50,384 nucleotides of DNA from Chloroflexota bacterium (GTDB lineage: Bacteria > Chloroflexota > Anaerolineae > Anaerolineales > UBA4823). A model generated the notes under the pieces. It did no database searches and had not been told where the DNA came from. It saw nothing but the letters and a program-made list of their open reading frames with translations. Each line of letters begins with the position of its first letter. The first letter of the stretch is position 1. The stretch spans positions 1 to 50,384 of the forward strand of contig JAKQIM010000050.1 of assembly GCA_029557965.1 (NCBI GenBank), written 5' to 3'. This document shows, one piece after another, positions 22,808-31,153 of the stretch. The translations under genes and the position numbers were made by a program.

Positions 22808-24982
22808 ATGCCAACCCCAACCCTCGCCTATCGCAACCCATCCCTGAGCGTTGAAGAACGCGTGGCCGACCTGCTTGGCCGCATGACGCTGGAAGAGAAA
22901 GTCGGCCAACTGATCATGTGGAATGGGCAGGCCAACGACCTGTCTTTCATCAACACCCGCCATGCCGGGTCTATCCTGCACATCTGGGGCCAAAAACTGG
23001 ACCAGGCCATGTCGCTGGCAGCCCAAAGCCGGCTCGCCATTCCCCTCCTGGTCGGTGAAGATGCCATTCACGGGCATTCGTTCTGGAAGGGCGCTACCAT
23101 CTTTCCCACCCAACTGGCCCTGGCTTGCAGTTGGAACCCCGCCCTGCTGGAACAGGTCGGCCGGGTGACAGCCGAAGAAGTTGTCCCCACCGGCATCCAC
23201 TGGACCTTTTCTCCGGTGCTGTGCCTGGCGCGCGACCTGCGCTGGGGCCGGATCGATGAAACCTTTGGCGAAGACCCGTACCTGATCGGTGAACTGGCCG
23301 CGGCCATGATCCGCGGCTACCAGGGCCAGGGGCTGGACGACCCCACGGGCATCCTGGCTACCGCCAAGCACTACGCCGGCTATTCTGAAACCCAGGGCGG
23401 GCGCGATGCTTCAGAGGCCGACCTTTCGCAGCGCAAACTGCGCAGCTACTTCTTGCCGCCCTTCGAACGCGCTGTCCAGGCCGGGGCCATGACCTTCATG
23501 ACCGGCTACCAATCGATCGAGGGCGTACCCTCCACCTGCAACCGCTGGCTCTTGACCGAAGTGCTGAAGGATGAGTGGGGCTTCAAGGGCGTGGTGGTAA
23601 CAGACTGGAACAACGTGGGACGCCTGGTGATCGAGCAGAAAGTGTGCGCCAATTACGCCGAAGCCGCCGTTGCCGCTGTGCGAGCCGGGAACGACATCAT
23701 GATGACCACGCCGCAATTCTACGAAGGGGCCCTGGAGGCAGTCCGCACCGGCAGGTTGGCCGAATCCGAAATCGACGCCCCCTGTGCCCGGCTATTGGCC
23801 CTTAAGTTCCGCATGGGGCTGTTTGAGAACCCGCGCCGCCCCGATCTTCAGCGGGCCGCCGTTGAGACTGGGCGGGCAGAACACCGGGCCGCCAACCTGA
23901 ATGCAGCCCGCCAGAGCCTGGTCTTACTGCAAAACAACGGCCTGCTGCCGCTGGACCCCAAACAGTTGAAATCGATTGCTGTGATCGGCCCAAATGCCGA
24001 TGATGACCTGCAGCAGTTGGGCGACTGGTCTTTGGGTTCCTGGCAGCACCCGCCAGAAGCCGGCAAACAGCCGCGCGAAAAGACTACCACCGTGCTGGAT
24101 GGCATCCGCGCCCTGGCTCCACAGGGGCTAGAAGTGCGTTATGCCCGCGGCTGCTCGATCCTCGAGGACGACCTGGCGGAAATGCCCGAGGCGCTCAGCG
24201 CCGCCCAGGCATCTGATGTGGTGGTAGCTGTGGTGGGCGATCACCTGAACTTTGTCGGCGAAACGCAAAGCACCGCCACCCTCGAACTGCAAGGCGGGCA
24301 GATTGCCCTGCTTGAGGCTTTGGAAAAGACCGGCAAACCCTTCATCGTGGTGCTGGTGAACAGCAAACCGCTGGTGCTGCCGCCAGCCGCCAGGCGCGCC
24401 GCGGCCATCATCGAATTGTTCAACCCTGGCATGGAAGGCGGCCAGGCCCTGGCCGAGGCCTTGTTCGGCCTGCTGAACCCCTCTGGCAAGCTCACCATCT
24501 CCTTCCCGGTGCACGTGGGCCAACAGCCGGTGTTCTACAGCCAGGTGCGCGGTCAACACGGCACTCGCTACGCAGACCTGACCCAAGAGCCGCTCTTCCC
24601 CTTTGGGCACGGCCTCAGCTACACCCAGTTTGCCTGCTCTAACCTGCGGCTGGGTGCATCCAGCCTGGCCCAGGGAGAGACCGCCCATGTCTTTGTGGAT
24701 GTCGAAAACGTTGGCAAGCGTGAAGGGGTGGAAGTTGTGCAGGTTTACGTCAGCGACCTGGTGACCTCAGCCACCTGGGTCAACAAGGCCCTCAAGGGCT
24801 TCGCTCGCCTCCAGTTAACGCCGGGCGAAAAGAAGACCGTACAGGTTGACCTGCCCTGGCAGGCCTTCCAGATCGTCAACGCTCAGGGCGATTACGTGGT
24901 GGAGCCGGGCGAATTTGAAATCCTGGTCGGCCCATCTTCACGCCACCAGGATCTATTGAAAGTAAAATTGACGATCGGTTAA
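22808..24982 (+). CDS. GH3 family beta-glycosidase (second of two)
   Basis: A 724-residue GH3 enzyme with the same three-domain plan: barrel with nucleophile Asp266 in GVVVTDWNNV, alpha/beta domain (AVIGPNADDDLQQLG) and fibronectin III-like end (VDVENVGKREGVEVVQVYV). It diverges clearly from the preceding gene, so this is an old paralogue pair, perhaps with different linkage or sugar preference. The ATG at 22808 is chosen because the protein then begins in the family-typical way (MPTPTLAYRNPSLSVEERV); the longer frame overlaps its neighbour. No signal peptide. It ends near a hairpin. Confidence 0.92.
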   Translation: MPTPTLAYRNPSLSVEERVADLLGRMTLEEKVGQLIMWNGQANDLSFINTRHAGSILHIWGQKLDQAMSLAAQSRLAIPLLVGEDAIHGHSFWKGATIFPTQLALACSWNPALLEQVGRVTAEEVVPTGIHWTFSPVLCLARDLRWGRIDETFGEDPYLIGELAAAMIRGYQGQGLDDPTGILATAKHYAGYSETQGGRDASEADLSQRKLRSYFLPPFERAVQAGAMTFMTGYQSIEGVPSTCNRWLLTEVLKDEWGFKGVVVTDWNNVGRLVIEQKVCANYAEAAVAAVRAGNDIMMTTPQFYEGALEAVRTGRLAESEIDAPCARLLALKFRMGLFENPRRPDLQRAAVETGRAEHRAANLNAARQSLVLLQNNGLLPLDPKQLKSIAVIGPNADDDLQQLGDWSLGSWQHPPEAGKQPREKTTTVLDGIRALAPQGLEVRYARGCSILEDDLAEMPEALSAAQASDVVVAVVGDHLNFVGETQSTATLELQGGQIALLEALEKTGKPFIVVLVNSKPLVLPPAARRAAAIIELFNPGMEGGQALAEALFGLLNPSGKLTISFPVHVGQQPVFYSQVRGQHGTRYADLTQEPLFPFGHGLSYTQFACSNLRLGASSLAQGETAHVFVDVENVGKREGVEVVQVYVSDLVTSATWVNKALKGFARLQLTPGEKKTVQVDLPWQAFQIVNAQGDYVVEPGEFEILVGPSSRHQDLLKVKLTIG

Positions 24983-24994
24983 TTGGATCATGCG

Positions 24995-25041
24995 AACAGC
25001 CAGGGGCGCAGGTTTAGTTGGACGAGTGACCCCTGGCTGTT
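24995..25041 (+). terminator. Terminator hairpin after the GH3 operon
   Basis: AACAGCCAGGGG (24995-25006) pairs with CCCCTGGCTGTT (25030-25041), 12 bases, loop of 23, followed by TTCATTCTC. It overlaps the last codons of the convergent membrane protein gene. The long loop makes it less certain. Confidence 0.5.
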
Positions 25042-25604
25042 TCATTCTCTCGCGTTGACTGCTCAGCCTGCGCTGGCCCAGGGCCCTGGGGCGCCCGCTC
25101 CCCTGCCCCAACCACCAGGTAGCGCACGCCCACCACCAAGCCGGCAAAGACTACCGCCGCCAGCAAGATGACACCCGCAAAGCTCAAATCAACCCGGATC
25201 ACCAGGGCCGCCGCACCCATCAAGAAACCTGCCAGGGTTAGCCCGCCCAGGCGTAGCAGATACCTGCGGATGATCCATGGCTCCAACACATCCTGCGTGT
25301 GCTTCTGCATGCGGTGGATAAAGGTAAAACAGTTCCAGCCCGCCAGGTTGAAGCATAAGGCCACCAGCGCCAACCATGCCGGTTGGTCCATCCACACAGC
25401 CAGGCCAGCCAGCCCCGTCCCAAACAAGAAGCTTACTGAAGCCAGCAGATTCGAGTGCAGGCTCCAGGCCAGGCTGTACAAGGCCACGCCCAACACTGCC
25501 GCAATGGACCCCAGCCACACCCCATGCCCGGCAAAGAGAGCGCCCAAGAGCAGTCCGCTCAACCCGGCCAGGGAAAAGAAGAGCCATTTCAAAGCCGCTC
25601 TCAT
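25014..25604 (-). CDS. Membrane protein, last gene of the MoxR-DUF58 operon
   Basis: A 196-residue protein with about six hydrophobic helices and a polar tail rich in Glu, Gln and Asn. No family recognised. The ATG at 25604 overlaps the DUF58 stop (ATGA), which sets the start and shows coupling. Its function is unknown; it may anchor or accompany the DUF58 protein in an envelope complex. Confidence 0.7.
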   Translation of the reverse strand: MRAALKWLFFSLAGLSGLLLGALFAGHGVWLGSIAAVLGVALYSLAWSLHSNLLASVSFLFGTGLAGLAVWMDQPAWLALVALCFNLAGWNCFTFIHRMQKHTQDVLEPWIIRRYLLRLGGLTLAGFLMGAAALVIRVDLSFAGVILLAAVVFAGLVVGVRYLVVGAGERAPQGPGPAQAEQSTRENETARGHSSN

Positions 25605-27010
25605 TGCCACACCCCCGCCGTTGCCTGGCGCAGCACCCGGCCATAGGCGCGTATGATCTGGTCCAACGGTTGGCGCACATCCCAATCCAACACCTGCACC
25701 CCGGCCCGCTGCAGCTTTTGCACCAGCAGTTCCCGCTCCAGGTGCGCCAACCGGCCCGCCAGGATCAGGTCATCGTCTGCTGACTTTTGAGCAGCCAGCT
25801 CAAAGGCCACCGGGTTGGGGCTGACCAACAAGACGGCATAGCCGCGCGCCCTCAGCCACACCAGGTAATCTACGTCGTCTTTGACCAGGGGGCTGACCAG
25901 GATGAGCTGCGACCTGGCCGCAAACAGCCGCGTGGGCATATATTTGAGGTGGTTGAGGATGTAACTCTCGCCTACGTGGGCTCGCGCCAGGGCCTGTAAG
26001 ATACGCTCACGCTGCAGCTTGCCGTAACCCGGGTAAGTCCAATCGAGGTACTGGCCATACAGCATCAATCCCACCCGGTTGCCTTCTGCCAGCAGGGTTT
26101 CAGCCAGCGAGGCAGCCGCGGTCACCGCATACTCAAAAAGGGAATGTCCATTGACCACAAAATGCGTCGCCTGGCGCAGATCCAGGATGATACCCACATT
26201 GGCAGCCCGCTCTTGCTCAAACTCATTGGTGTAGATCTCGCCCGGGCGGCGCTGGCTGGCCTTCCAGTTGATCCAGCGCATCTCGTCACCGGTCTGGTAG
26301 CCGCGCACACCGTAAAAAGAAACCCCTGGCCCGCCTACCCGCGCCGGCACATAACCTGCCGTACCGATCGTCTGACGTGGGCACAGGTGCAGGCCCGCCA
26401 GCGACGTGGTTTTTGGCAGCACCCACAGGTCGGCCTCGGCTTCTACCTGCACCGAATTCGATATCAACCCCAGCGGGTCGTGGGCCCGGATATCCAGGTG
26501 TGAAAAGCGGTACACCCCTCGCCGGGCGCGCAGGGTATATTTCAAGATGTAACCCTGGCCAGGCTTTAAGCTGAGCAGGTGCTTCGAGTCGCCATCCACC
26601 ACATCCATCCCTTCAGACAGGTGATCCTCGATTTCCACCAGGCTCAGGCGCTCCCCCTGGTTGTACAACTCCACTTCCACCCTGATATCAGATCCTTCAA
26701 CCACGCGCTGGGCGCTCAGGCGGCGCGCAGCGCTTACCTGCGGCTTTGGAGGGTATTGCAGCACGGCACTCGCCAAGAAAACAGCCGCCGCCAGGGCCAG
26801 CACCAGCAGGTCGCCTTTGAAATACCGCAGGCCCACCAGGATGAAGGCGTAGACTACCACGCTGAGGATCAGCACCTGCCATCTGCCCCCCAACAAAGAC
26901 CTGCCCCGTAAAAGGCGGTGTTGAAAGCTCAGCGCAAGGCGCCGCCAGGCCTCCAGCGAGAATAGCTCACGAACTAACCAGCGTTCTTTCACCGTCGAAC
27001 ACTTCCTCAC
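25601..27010 (-). CDS. DUF58 domain protein
   Basis: A 469-residue protein with two N-terminal membrane helices (about 45-85), a beta-rich middle, and the DUF58 core around GYQTGDEMRWINWKASQRR, followed by a von Willebrand A-like domain. DUF58 proteins act with MoxR AAA ATPases, probably as chaperone or assembly substrates for metal-dependent or envelope complexes. The start overlaps the MoxR stop: a GTG at 27010 in GTGA. An internal GTG 18 bases downstream is an alternative. Confidence 0.85.
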   Translation of the reverse strand: MRKCSTVKERWLVRELFSLEAWRRLALSFQHRLLRGRSLLGGRWQVLILSVVVYAFILVGLRYFKGDLLVLALAAAVFLASAVLQYPPKPQVSAARRLSAQRVVEGSDIRVEVELYNQGERLSLVEIEDHLSEGMDVVDGDSKHLLSLKPGQGYILKYTLRARRGVYRFSHLDIRAHDPLGLISNSVQVEAEADLWVLPKTTSLAGLHLCPRQTIGTAGYVPARVGGPGVSFYGVRGYQTGDEMRWINWKASQRRPGEIYTNEFEQERAANVGIILDLRQATHFVVNGHSLFEYAVTAAASLAETLLAEGNRVGLMLYGQYLDWTYPGYGKLQRERILQALARAHVGESYILNHLKYMPTRLFAARSQLILVSPLVKDDVDYLVWLRARGYAVLLVSPNPVAFELAAQKSADDDLILAGRLAHLERELLVQKLQRAGVQVLDWDVRQPLDQIIRAYGRVLRQATAGVWQ

Positions 27011-27987
27011 TGCTCGGGGTTTTTGGGCGCATTATTGAACACCGGCACCGGCACGGTATGCAGCACGGTTTCGATCACATCTTCAGTCACCCGGCCCTTC
27101 ATCCAATACTCCGGCTGCAAGATCAGGCGGTGGATCAGCACCGGCTGGATGTAAGCCTGGATGTCGTCTGGCAAGACGTAATCGCGCTGGTCCATCACTG
27201 CCTGGGCCCGGGCCAGTTTGAGCAAAGCCAGCGAGGCGCGCGGGCTGCCGCCCACCGCCACCCTGCGGTCAGCGCGCGTTTCAGCCACCAGGGCCACAAT
27301 GTACGCTTCCAGGTCAGGCTCAATGTGCACTTCTTCCACCACCTTGCGCATCTCCAACAAAGCGGCAGCATCGATCACCTGGGTCAGGCGGATCTCATCC
27401 TGCCGGCGCTCCCGCCGGCGGGCCAGGATCTCGCGTTCTTCCTTTTGGTCTGGGTAACCCAAGTTCAGCTTGATCAAAAAGCGGTCCAGTTGAGCCTCGG
27501 GCAAGGGGAAAGTACCCTCATATTCAATGGGATTTTGCGTGGCGATCACCAAGAAAGGCTGCGGCAGTGGCAGCGTCTCACCCTCCAGGGTGACCTGGTT
27601 TTCTTGCATGGCCTCTAACAGCGCCGATTGTGTTTTGGGCGAACCCCGGTTGATCTCATCGGCTAAGAGGATATTGGCGAACACCGGCCCACGGCGCAGT
27701 TCAAACTGATCGGCGCTCCGGTTGTAGATATACCCACCCGTAATGTCCGCTGGCAGCAGATCAGGGGTGAACTGGATGCGCTTGAAGTCCAGCCCCAGGG
27801 CCGTTGCAAAGCTGCGAGCAATCAGGGTTTTACCCAGGCCGGGGTAATCTTCAACCAAGACATGCCCCCCTGCCAAGAAGGTAGCCATGATCTTTTCCAG
27901 CCCGCTGCGCTTGCCCACCACAGCCCGGCCAACCTCATTCAAAACTTTCTGGCACAACTCAGCCGTCTCAGAAATGCCGATCGTCAT
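27007..27987 (-). CDS. MoxR-family AAA+ ATPase
   Basis: A 326-residue AAA+ ATPase. Walker A is GLGKT in DYPGLGKT (47-54), Walker B is ILLADEINR, sensor 1 lies in VIATQNPIEYEGT, and an arginine finger region and sensor 2 follow. The ATG at 27987 is chosen because GGAG lies seven bases upstream; the upstream gene's last 20 bases overlap this start. With DUF58 and DUF4129 neighbours it forms the standard MoxR module. The client is unknown. Confidence 0.93.
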   Translation of the reverse strand: MTIGISETAELCQKVLNEVGRAVVGKRSGLEKIMATFLAGGHVLVEDYPGLGKTLIARSFATALGLDFKRIQFTPDLLPADITGGYIYNRSADQFELRRGPVFANILLADEINRGSPKTQSALLEAMQENQVTLEGETLPLPQPFLVIATQNPIEYEGTFPLPEAQLDRFLIKLNLGYPDQKEEREILARRRERRQDEIRLTQVIDAAALLEMRKVVEEVHIEPDLEAYIVALVAETRADRRVAVGGSPRASLALLKLARAQAVMDQRDYVLPDDIQAYIQPVLIHRLILQPEYWMKGRVTEDVIETVLHTVPVPVFNNAPKNPEQ

Positions 27988-28612
27988 ATTGGTTCTCCAA
28001 TTCCTTTTCGATAAAATCAATCGCTTTCAAGATCAATGCATCTGAACTGGTTTCGGATGGGCGGCCAAATATCTGCTGCCAGCGGTTTGCAGAAGGCTGG
28101 TCGGCCCAACGCTGTAAACCTTTGCGGAAATAGGCTTGCAAGTCTGGCGGCAGGTCGAGCGTGCCTGCCCGCAGGGCATCTGCCACCTCGCGCTCGCCCA
28201 TGCGCAGGCGCATGGCCAGCGTGCTGATCGCCAGGCGCGTCAGGGTTTGGTTCAGCCGCATCTTATAGAATATATGCTGGCGGTTGCGCACAATATTGGT
28301 CAGTTCTTGCACCCGCAAATTGCCGTGGTGCGCCGCTTCTTCCCGCTTGCCCGCGGGCACAAAGACCGTCCCGCTCAGGCTGTACAAGGCCAGGCCAGCC
28401 GCCACCAACAGCAGTAACCCCCAATAGTAAACCTGCGGAAAATTCAAATACAACACCAACAAGGTCCGGGCCATCCCCGCCAACAGATCCCACAAGAAGG
28501 TGCGCAGTAAGAGCCAGGCACCGATCACGCCAATCAAGGCCAGCAGGCTTGCAATTGCCCAGCGCGCCCCTGTCAAAAGGCGCCTTCGGCTGAGGGCAGG
28601 TGGACGGATCAA
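27968..28612 (-). CDS. Membrane protein of the MoxR operon, unknown family
   Basis: About 214 residues with two membrane helices near the N-terminus (ASLLALIGVIGAWLLL and YYWGLLLLVAAGLALYSL), then a helical cytoplasmic part rich in Arg, Leu and Glu. No family recognised. Start proposal: TTG at 28612, overlapping the DUF4129 stop (TTGA), with GGAAGG upstream; a GTG at 28651 is an alternative that would add 13 residues. Its place between DUF4129 and MoxR suggests a structural partner. Confidence 0.65.
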   Translation of the reverse strand: MIRPPALSRRRLLTGARWAIASLLALIGVIGAWLLLRTFLWDLLAGMARTLLVLYLNFPQVYYWGLLLLVAAGLALYSLSGTVFVPAGKREEAAHHGNLRVQELTNIVRNRQHIFYKMRLNQTLTRLAISTLAMRLRMGEREVADALRAGTLDLPPDLQAYFRKGLQRWADQPSANRWQQIFGRPSETSSDALILKAIDFIEKELENQYDDRHF

Positions 28613-29484
28613 AGGCCGCCTTCCAATGCCTCGACCACGCTGGCCAGGCACTGCTCTGCTTCGGATTCTTCAGTGGGGCTGAAAGACTTGTTCCCGTAGC
28701 GCACGTCCTCGAACAAGCGCGTCAGGCGCTGCACCTCGTGCCCGGGTAAGCCGGCATCTTCTAACTGCCGCGCAAATTCTCGCGGGGTCATTCCGGCCTG
28801 GCGCTGGAGGCTGTTCTTCTCAGAAGCGATATTTTGCATCTGGTAATAACAACGTAAGATGGCGTTTTTGAGGTCCCCCCCGGCCCGTATTTCATCCAGC
28901 GCGGCCCGGGCCGGGATGATGAACTCAGGAACCGCCTCAGGCTTGCGCCGCCTGGAAAGCATCCAGGCCACCCCCGCCAGCCAAAGTGTCACGATCACCG
29001 CCAGGGCGATCATCAGCCCCACAAGGTTGACCAGCAATTCATTCGGAACCACATCTGGCACGCTGGGGGCAGGTTCGGTTGCCTCTTCGCGCTGGATCGT
29101 CACGGGTGCATCGACCGAAGCTGCTTGGTCGGGATAAATCGTCCCAGCATTGGGCGTGAGAACCAATGCTGCTGCGAGCAAGAATAAGACAAAGAGCAAG
29201 TGTAAAGCGCGCCGGGGCCGCAGTTGGGGATAGCGCCACAGCAGGTAGATGTAGACTGGCAAAAAGAGGGCCGTCAGCACAGCCAGCAGCATCGCAAACG
29301 GGAACAGGTCCAGGCTCCCTTGATTCCGTGAAGATTCTGTAGCATGCGGCTGTAGTGTTTCTCGGACACGGATAGCAGGGTCTAATTGAATCTGCCCAAT
29401 CGCGTTCACCAAGATCACCAACGCTACCAGCGCTGCCAGCAGTCCAAATAAGATCAAACTACGTTTAACGGTAGGGGAATGCAT
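28609..29484 (-). CDS. DUF4129 domain membrane protein, first gene of the MoxR operon
   Basis: A 291-residue protein with three membrane helices (about 10-30, 60-85, 95-112), an outer segment with a TEPAPSVPDV linker, a fourth helix near 155-180, and the DUF4129 C-terminal domain (AILRCYYQMQNIA, GMTPREFARQLEDAG, LTRLFEDVRYG). DUF4129 is often fused to transglutaminase-like domains; here it is separate and no transglutaminase is near. The ATG at 29484 is six bases after TAAAAT, so the operon probably begins with a leaderless gene. Confidence 0.82.
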   Translation of the reverse strand: MHSPTVKRSLILFGLLAALVALVILVNAIGQIQLDPAIRVRETLQPHATESSRNQGSLDLFPFAMLLAVLTALFLPVYIYLLWRYPQLRPRRALHLLFVLFLLAAALVLTPNAGTIYPDQAASVDAPVTIQREEATEPAPSVPDVVPNELLVNLVGLMIALAVIVTLWLAGVAWMLSRRRKPEAVPEFIIPARAALDEIRAGGDLKNAILRCYYQMQNIASEKNSLQRQAGMTPREFARQLEDAGLPGHEVQRLTRLFEDVRYGNKSFSPTEESEAEQCLASVVEALEGGL

Positions 29485-29490
29485 AAACTC

Positions 29491-29496
29491 ATTTTA
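29491..29496 (-). promoter_or_regulatory. -10 box of the MoxR/DUF4129 operon, leaderless arrangement
   Basis: TAAAAT on the minus strand, then GAGTTT, then the ATG at 29484: exactly six bases. No ribosome site is seen. Confidence 0.55.
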
Positions 29497-29574
29497 CTAC
29501 ATTCGCAACTGAATGTTCATCCCAGCCGCTGATTGTCATTTTCAGCATCCCAAGAGAAGCGCCCCATATCCGTT

Positions 29575-29580
29575 TATAAT
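29575..29580 (+). promoter_or_regulatory. -10 box of the pyruvate kinase-like gene, leaderless arrangement
   Basis: Consensus TATAAT, then AAGCAA, then the ATG at 29587: exactly six bases. No clear -35 box or ribosome site. Confidence 0.6.
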
Positions 29581-29586
29581 AAGCAA

Positions 29587-30573
29587 ATGGAAAATTACCC
29601 CATCACCGCCACCTTGGGCCCTGCCAGCAGTATTGAAGCTGTGTGGAGGGCCATGTTATCCGCCGGGGCCACAGGTTTTCGCCTCAACACCTCGCACCTG
29701 GAATTGGAACAGCTTTGGGCCTGGCTAGAGCGGCTAGAGCCGTTCTTGAGCGCCTGCCAGCCGCGCCCCGCCCTCACCCTGGATCTACAAGGCAGCAAAT
29801 GGCGGCTGGGGCATTTTGCCCCCCTGGAACTGTCTGCCGGGCAGGTCGTCGAGCTGGTGCTTGCCCCCTCCAGTGACCAGCCGGGCCGCCTGCCGGTGCC
29901 CCACGCCGATTTCTTCCAGGCCGCCCCCATCTCCAGCCCTGAACTGCGCTTGAACGATGCCAGGGTTCACCTGCAAGTCGAATCCATCGCTGCCGAGCGC
30001 CTGCTTGCCCGCGTCACGCGCCCCGGCAGGCTCTCGGCGCATAAAGGCATCACCTACCTGGATTCAGGATTCCGCAGCGAAACGCTGAGCGAAAAAGATG
30101 AACAGATCATCCGGCAGGCAAATGAACTGCCGGGAATCTGCTATGCCATCTCATACCTGCGCGATGCCGCCGAGATGCGCCGATACCGCGCCTGGCTGGG
30201 CCCGCAGGCGTACTTGGTTGCCAAGCTGGAACGAGCCCAGGCTGTGGCCGAGGCCAAACAGATTGCACTGGATGCAAACGAACTGTGGGTGTGCCGTGGC
30301 GACCTGGGGGCCGAGCTGGGCCTGCCCGGCATGGCCCGGGCAGTGCACAACATCTCAGGGCTGGTACACCGGCTGGCTTGCCCGGTGCTGATGGCTGGGC
30401 AGGTGCTGGAGCATATGACGGCTGGAGACGGACCAACGCGGGCTGAGGTTTGCGCCTTGCACGATGCCCTGGCGCTGGGCTACCGCGGCTTTGTGCTCTC
30501 AGATGAGACCGCCATCGGGCAGCACCCGGTGGAAGCCTGCCAGGCCGCGGCCATGTTCCGGGCTGAGGGCTGA
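29587..30573 (+). CDS. Pyruvate kinase-like protein lacking the C-terminal domain
   Basis: A 328-residue protein with the pyruvate kinase barrel only: TATLGPASS at the start, FRLNTSH, LDLQGSKWRLG, GRLSAHKG, LSEKDEQII, then Lys213/Glu215 in KLER and Asp239 in RGDLGAE, which match the catalytic lysine and metal ligands, and LSDETAIGQHPVEA. Normal pyruvate kinase is 470-480 residues; the C-terminal regulatory domain is missing and the B domain is short. It may make pyruvate or act on a related enol-phosphate. The rhamnose genes downstream suggest a catabolic setting. The ATG at 29587 is set by the TATAAT box. Confidence 0.75.
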   Translation: MENYPITATLGPASSIEAVWRAMLSAGATGFRLNTSHLELEQLWAWLERLEPFLSACQPRPALTLDLQGSKWRLGHFAPLELSAGQVVELVLAPSSDQPGRLPVPHADFFQAAPISSPELRLNDARVHLQVESIAAERLLARVTRPGRLSAHKGITYLDSGFRSETLSEKDEQIIRQANELPGICYAISYLRDAAEMRRYRAWLGPQAYLVAKLERAQAVAEAKQIALDANELWVCRGDLGAELGLPGMARAVHNISGLVHRLACPVLMAGQVLEHMTAGDGPTRAEVCALHDALALGYRGFVLSDETAIGQHPVEACQAAAMFRAEG

Positions 30574-30635
30574 ACCTTCGGGCCTACCTCTCAAGCCTGG
30601 CCCGGGTAACCTGGTTCGGCTGGGGCAGGTTCTAA

Positions 30636-31124
30636 GAGTTTCAACCGGTCCACAAAGTCGATCAAGACACACATTTCTTGCATCCCGGCGATATGCCAGA
30701 GAAGATCCAATCTTTTTGCCGCAGCCGCGGCCAGCCGGTGCCGCAAACCCGGGGTGAGATCCTGCGCGTGGCGCTCGAAAGCCTGGTGCTCAAATACCGC
30801 CTGGTCCTGGAGTATCTGGAAGCGCTGACCGGCAAACGCCTGGCGCCGATCCACATCATCGGCGGCGGCACGCAGAACCGCCTGCTCAACCAGCTCACGG
30901 CCAATTGCACCGGGCGCAGCGTGGTGACCGGCCCCGTGGAAGCCACGGCCATTGGCAACATCTTATTGCAAGCCATTGCCCTTGGGCACCTTGACTGCCT
31001 GGCCCAGGCGCCTGCCCTGGTGCGCCGTTCCTTCGATGTTACCCTGTATTCCCCTGACCAAACAGAAGCCTGGGATCTGGCCTTTGCCAGGCTGAAAACC
31101 CTGCTGAACCAAAACCGATCTTGA
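30636..31124 (+). pseudogene. rhaB: Rhamnulokinase remnant, C-terminal part only
   Basis: About 150 residues match the C-terminal part of L-rhamnulokinase: HPGDMPEKIQSFC, VLKYRLVLEYLEALTG, HIIGGGTQNRLLNQL and TGPVEATAIGNILLQAI. The N-terminal two-thirds (about 330 residues, with the sugar- and ATP-phosphate sites) is absent; a TAA at 30633 precedes the recognisable part. The open frame ends one base into the aldolase region with a TTGA overlap. A stable fragment might be translated from the TTG at 30678, but kinase activity is not possible. A deletion between the pyruvate kinase-like gene and this point would explain it. Confidence 0.8.
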
Positions 31125-31153
31125 CCCCAAACAAACCGAAAGGACCGATCAAC

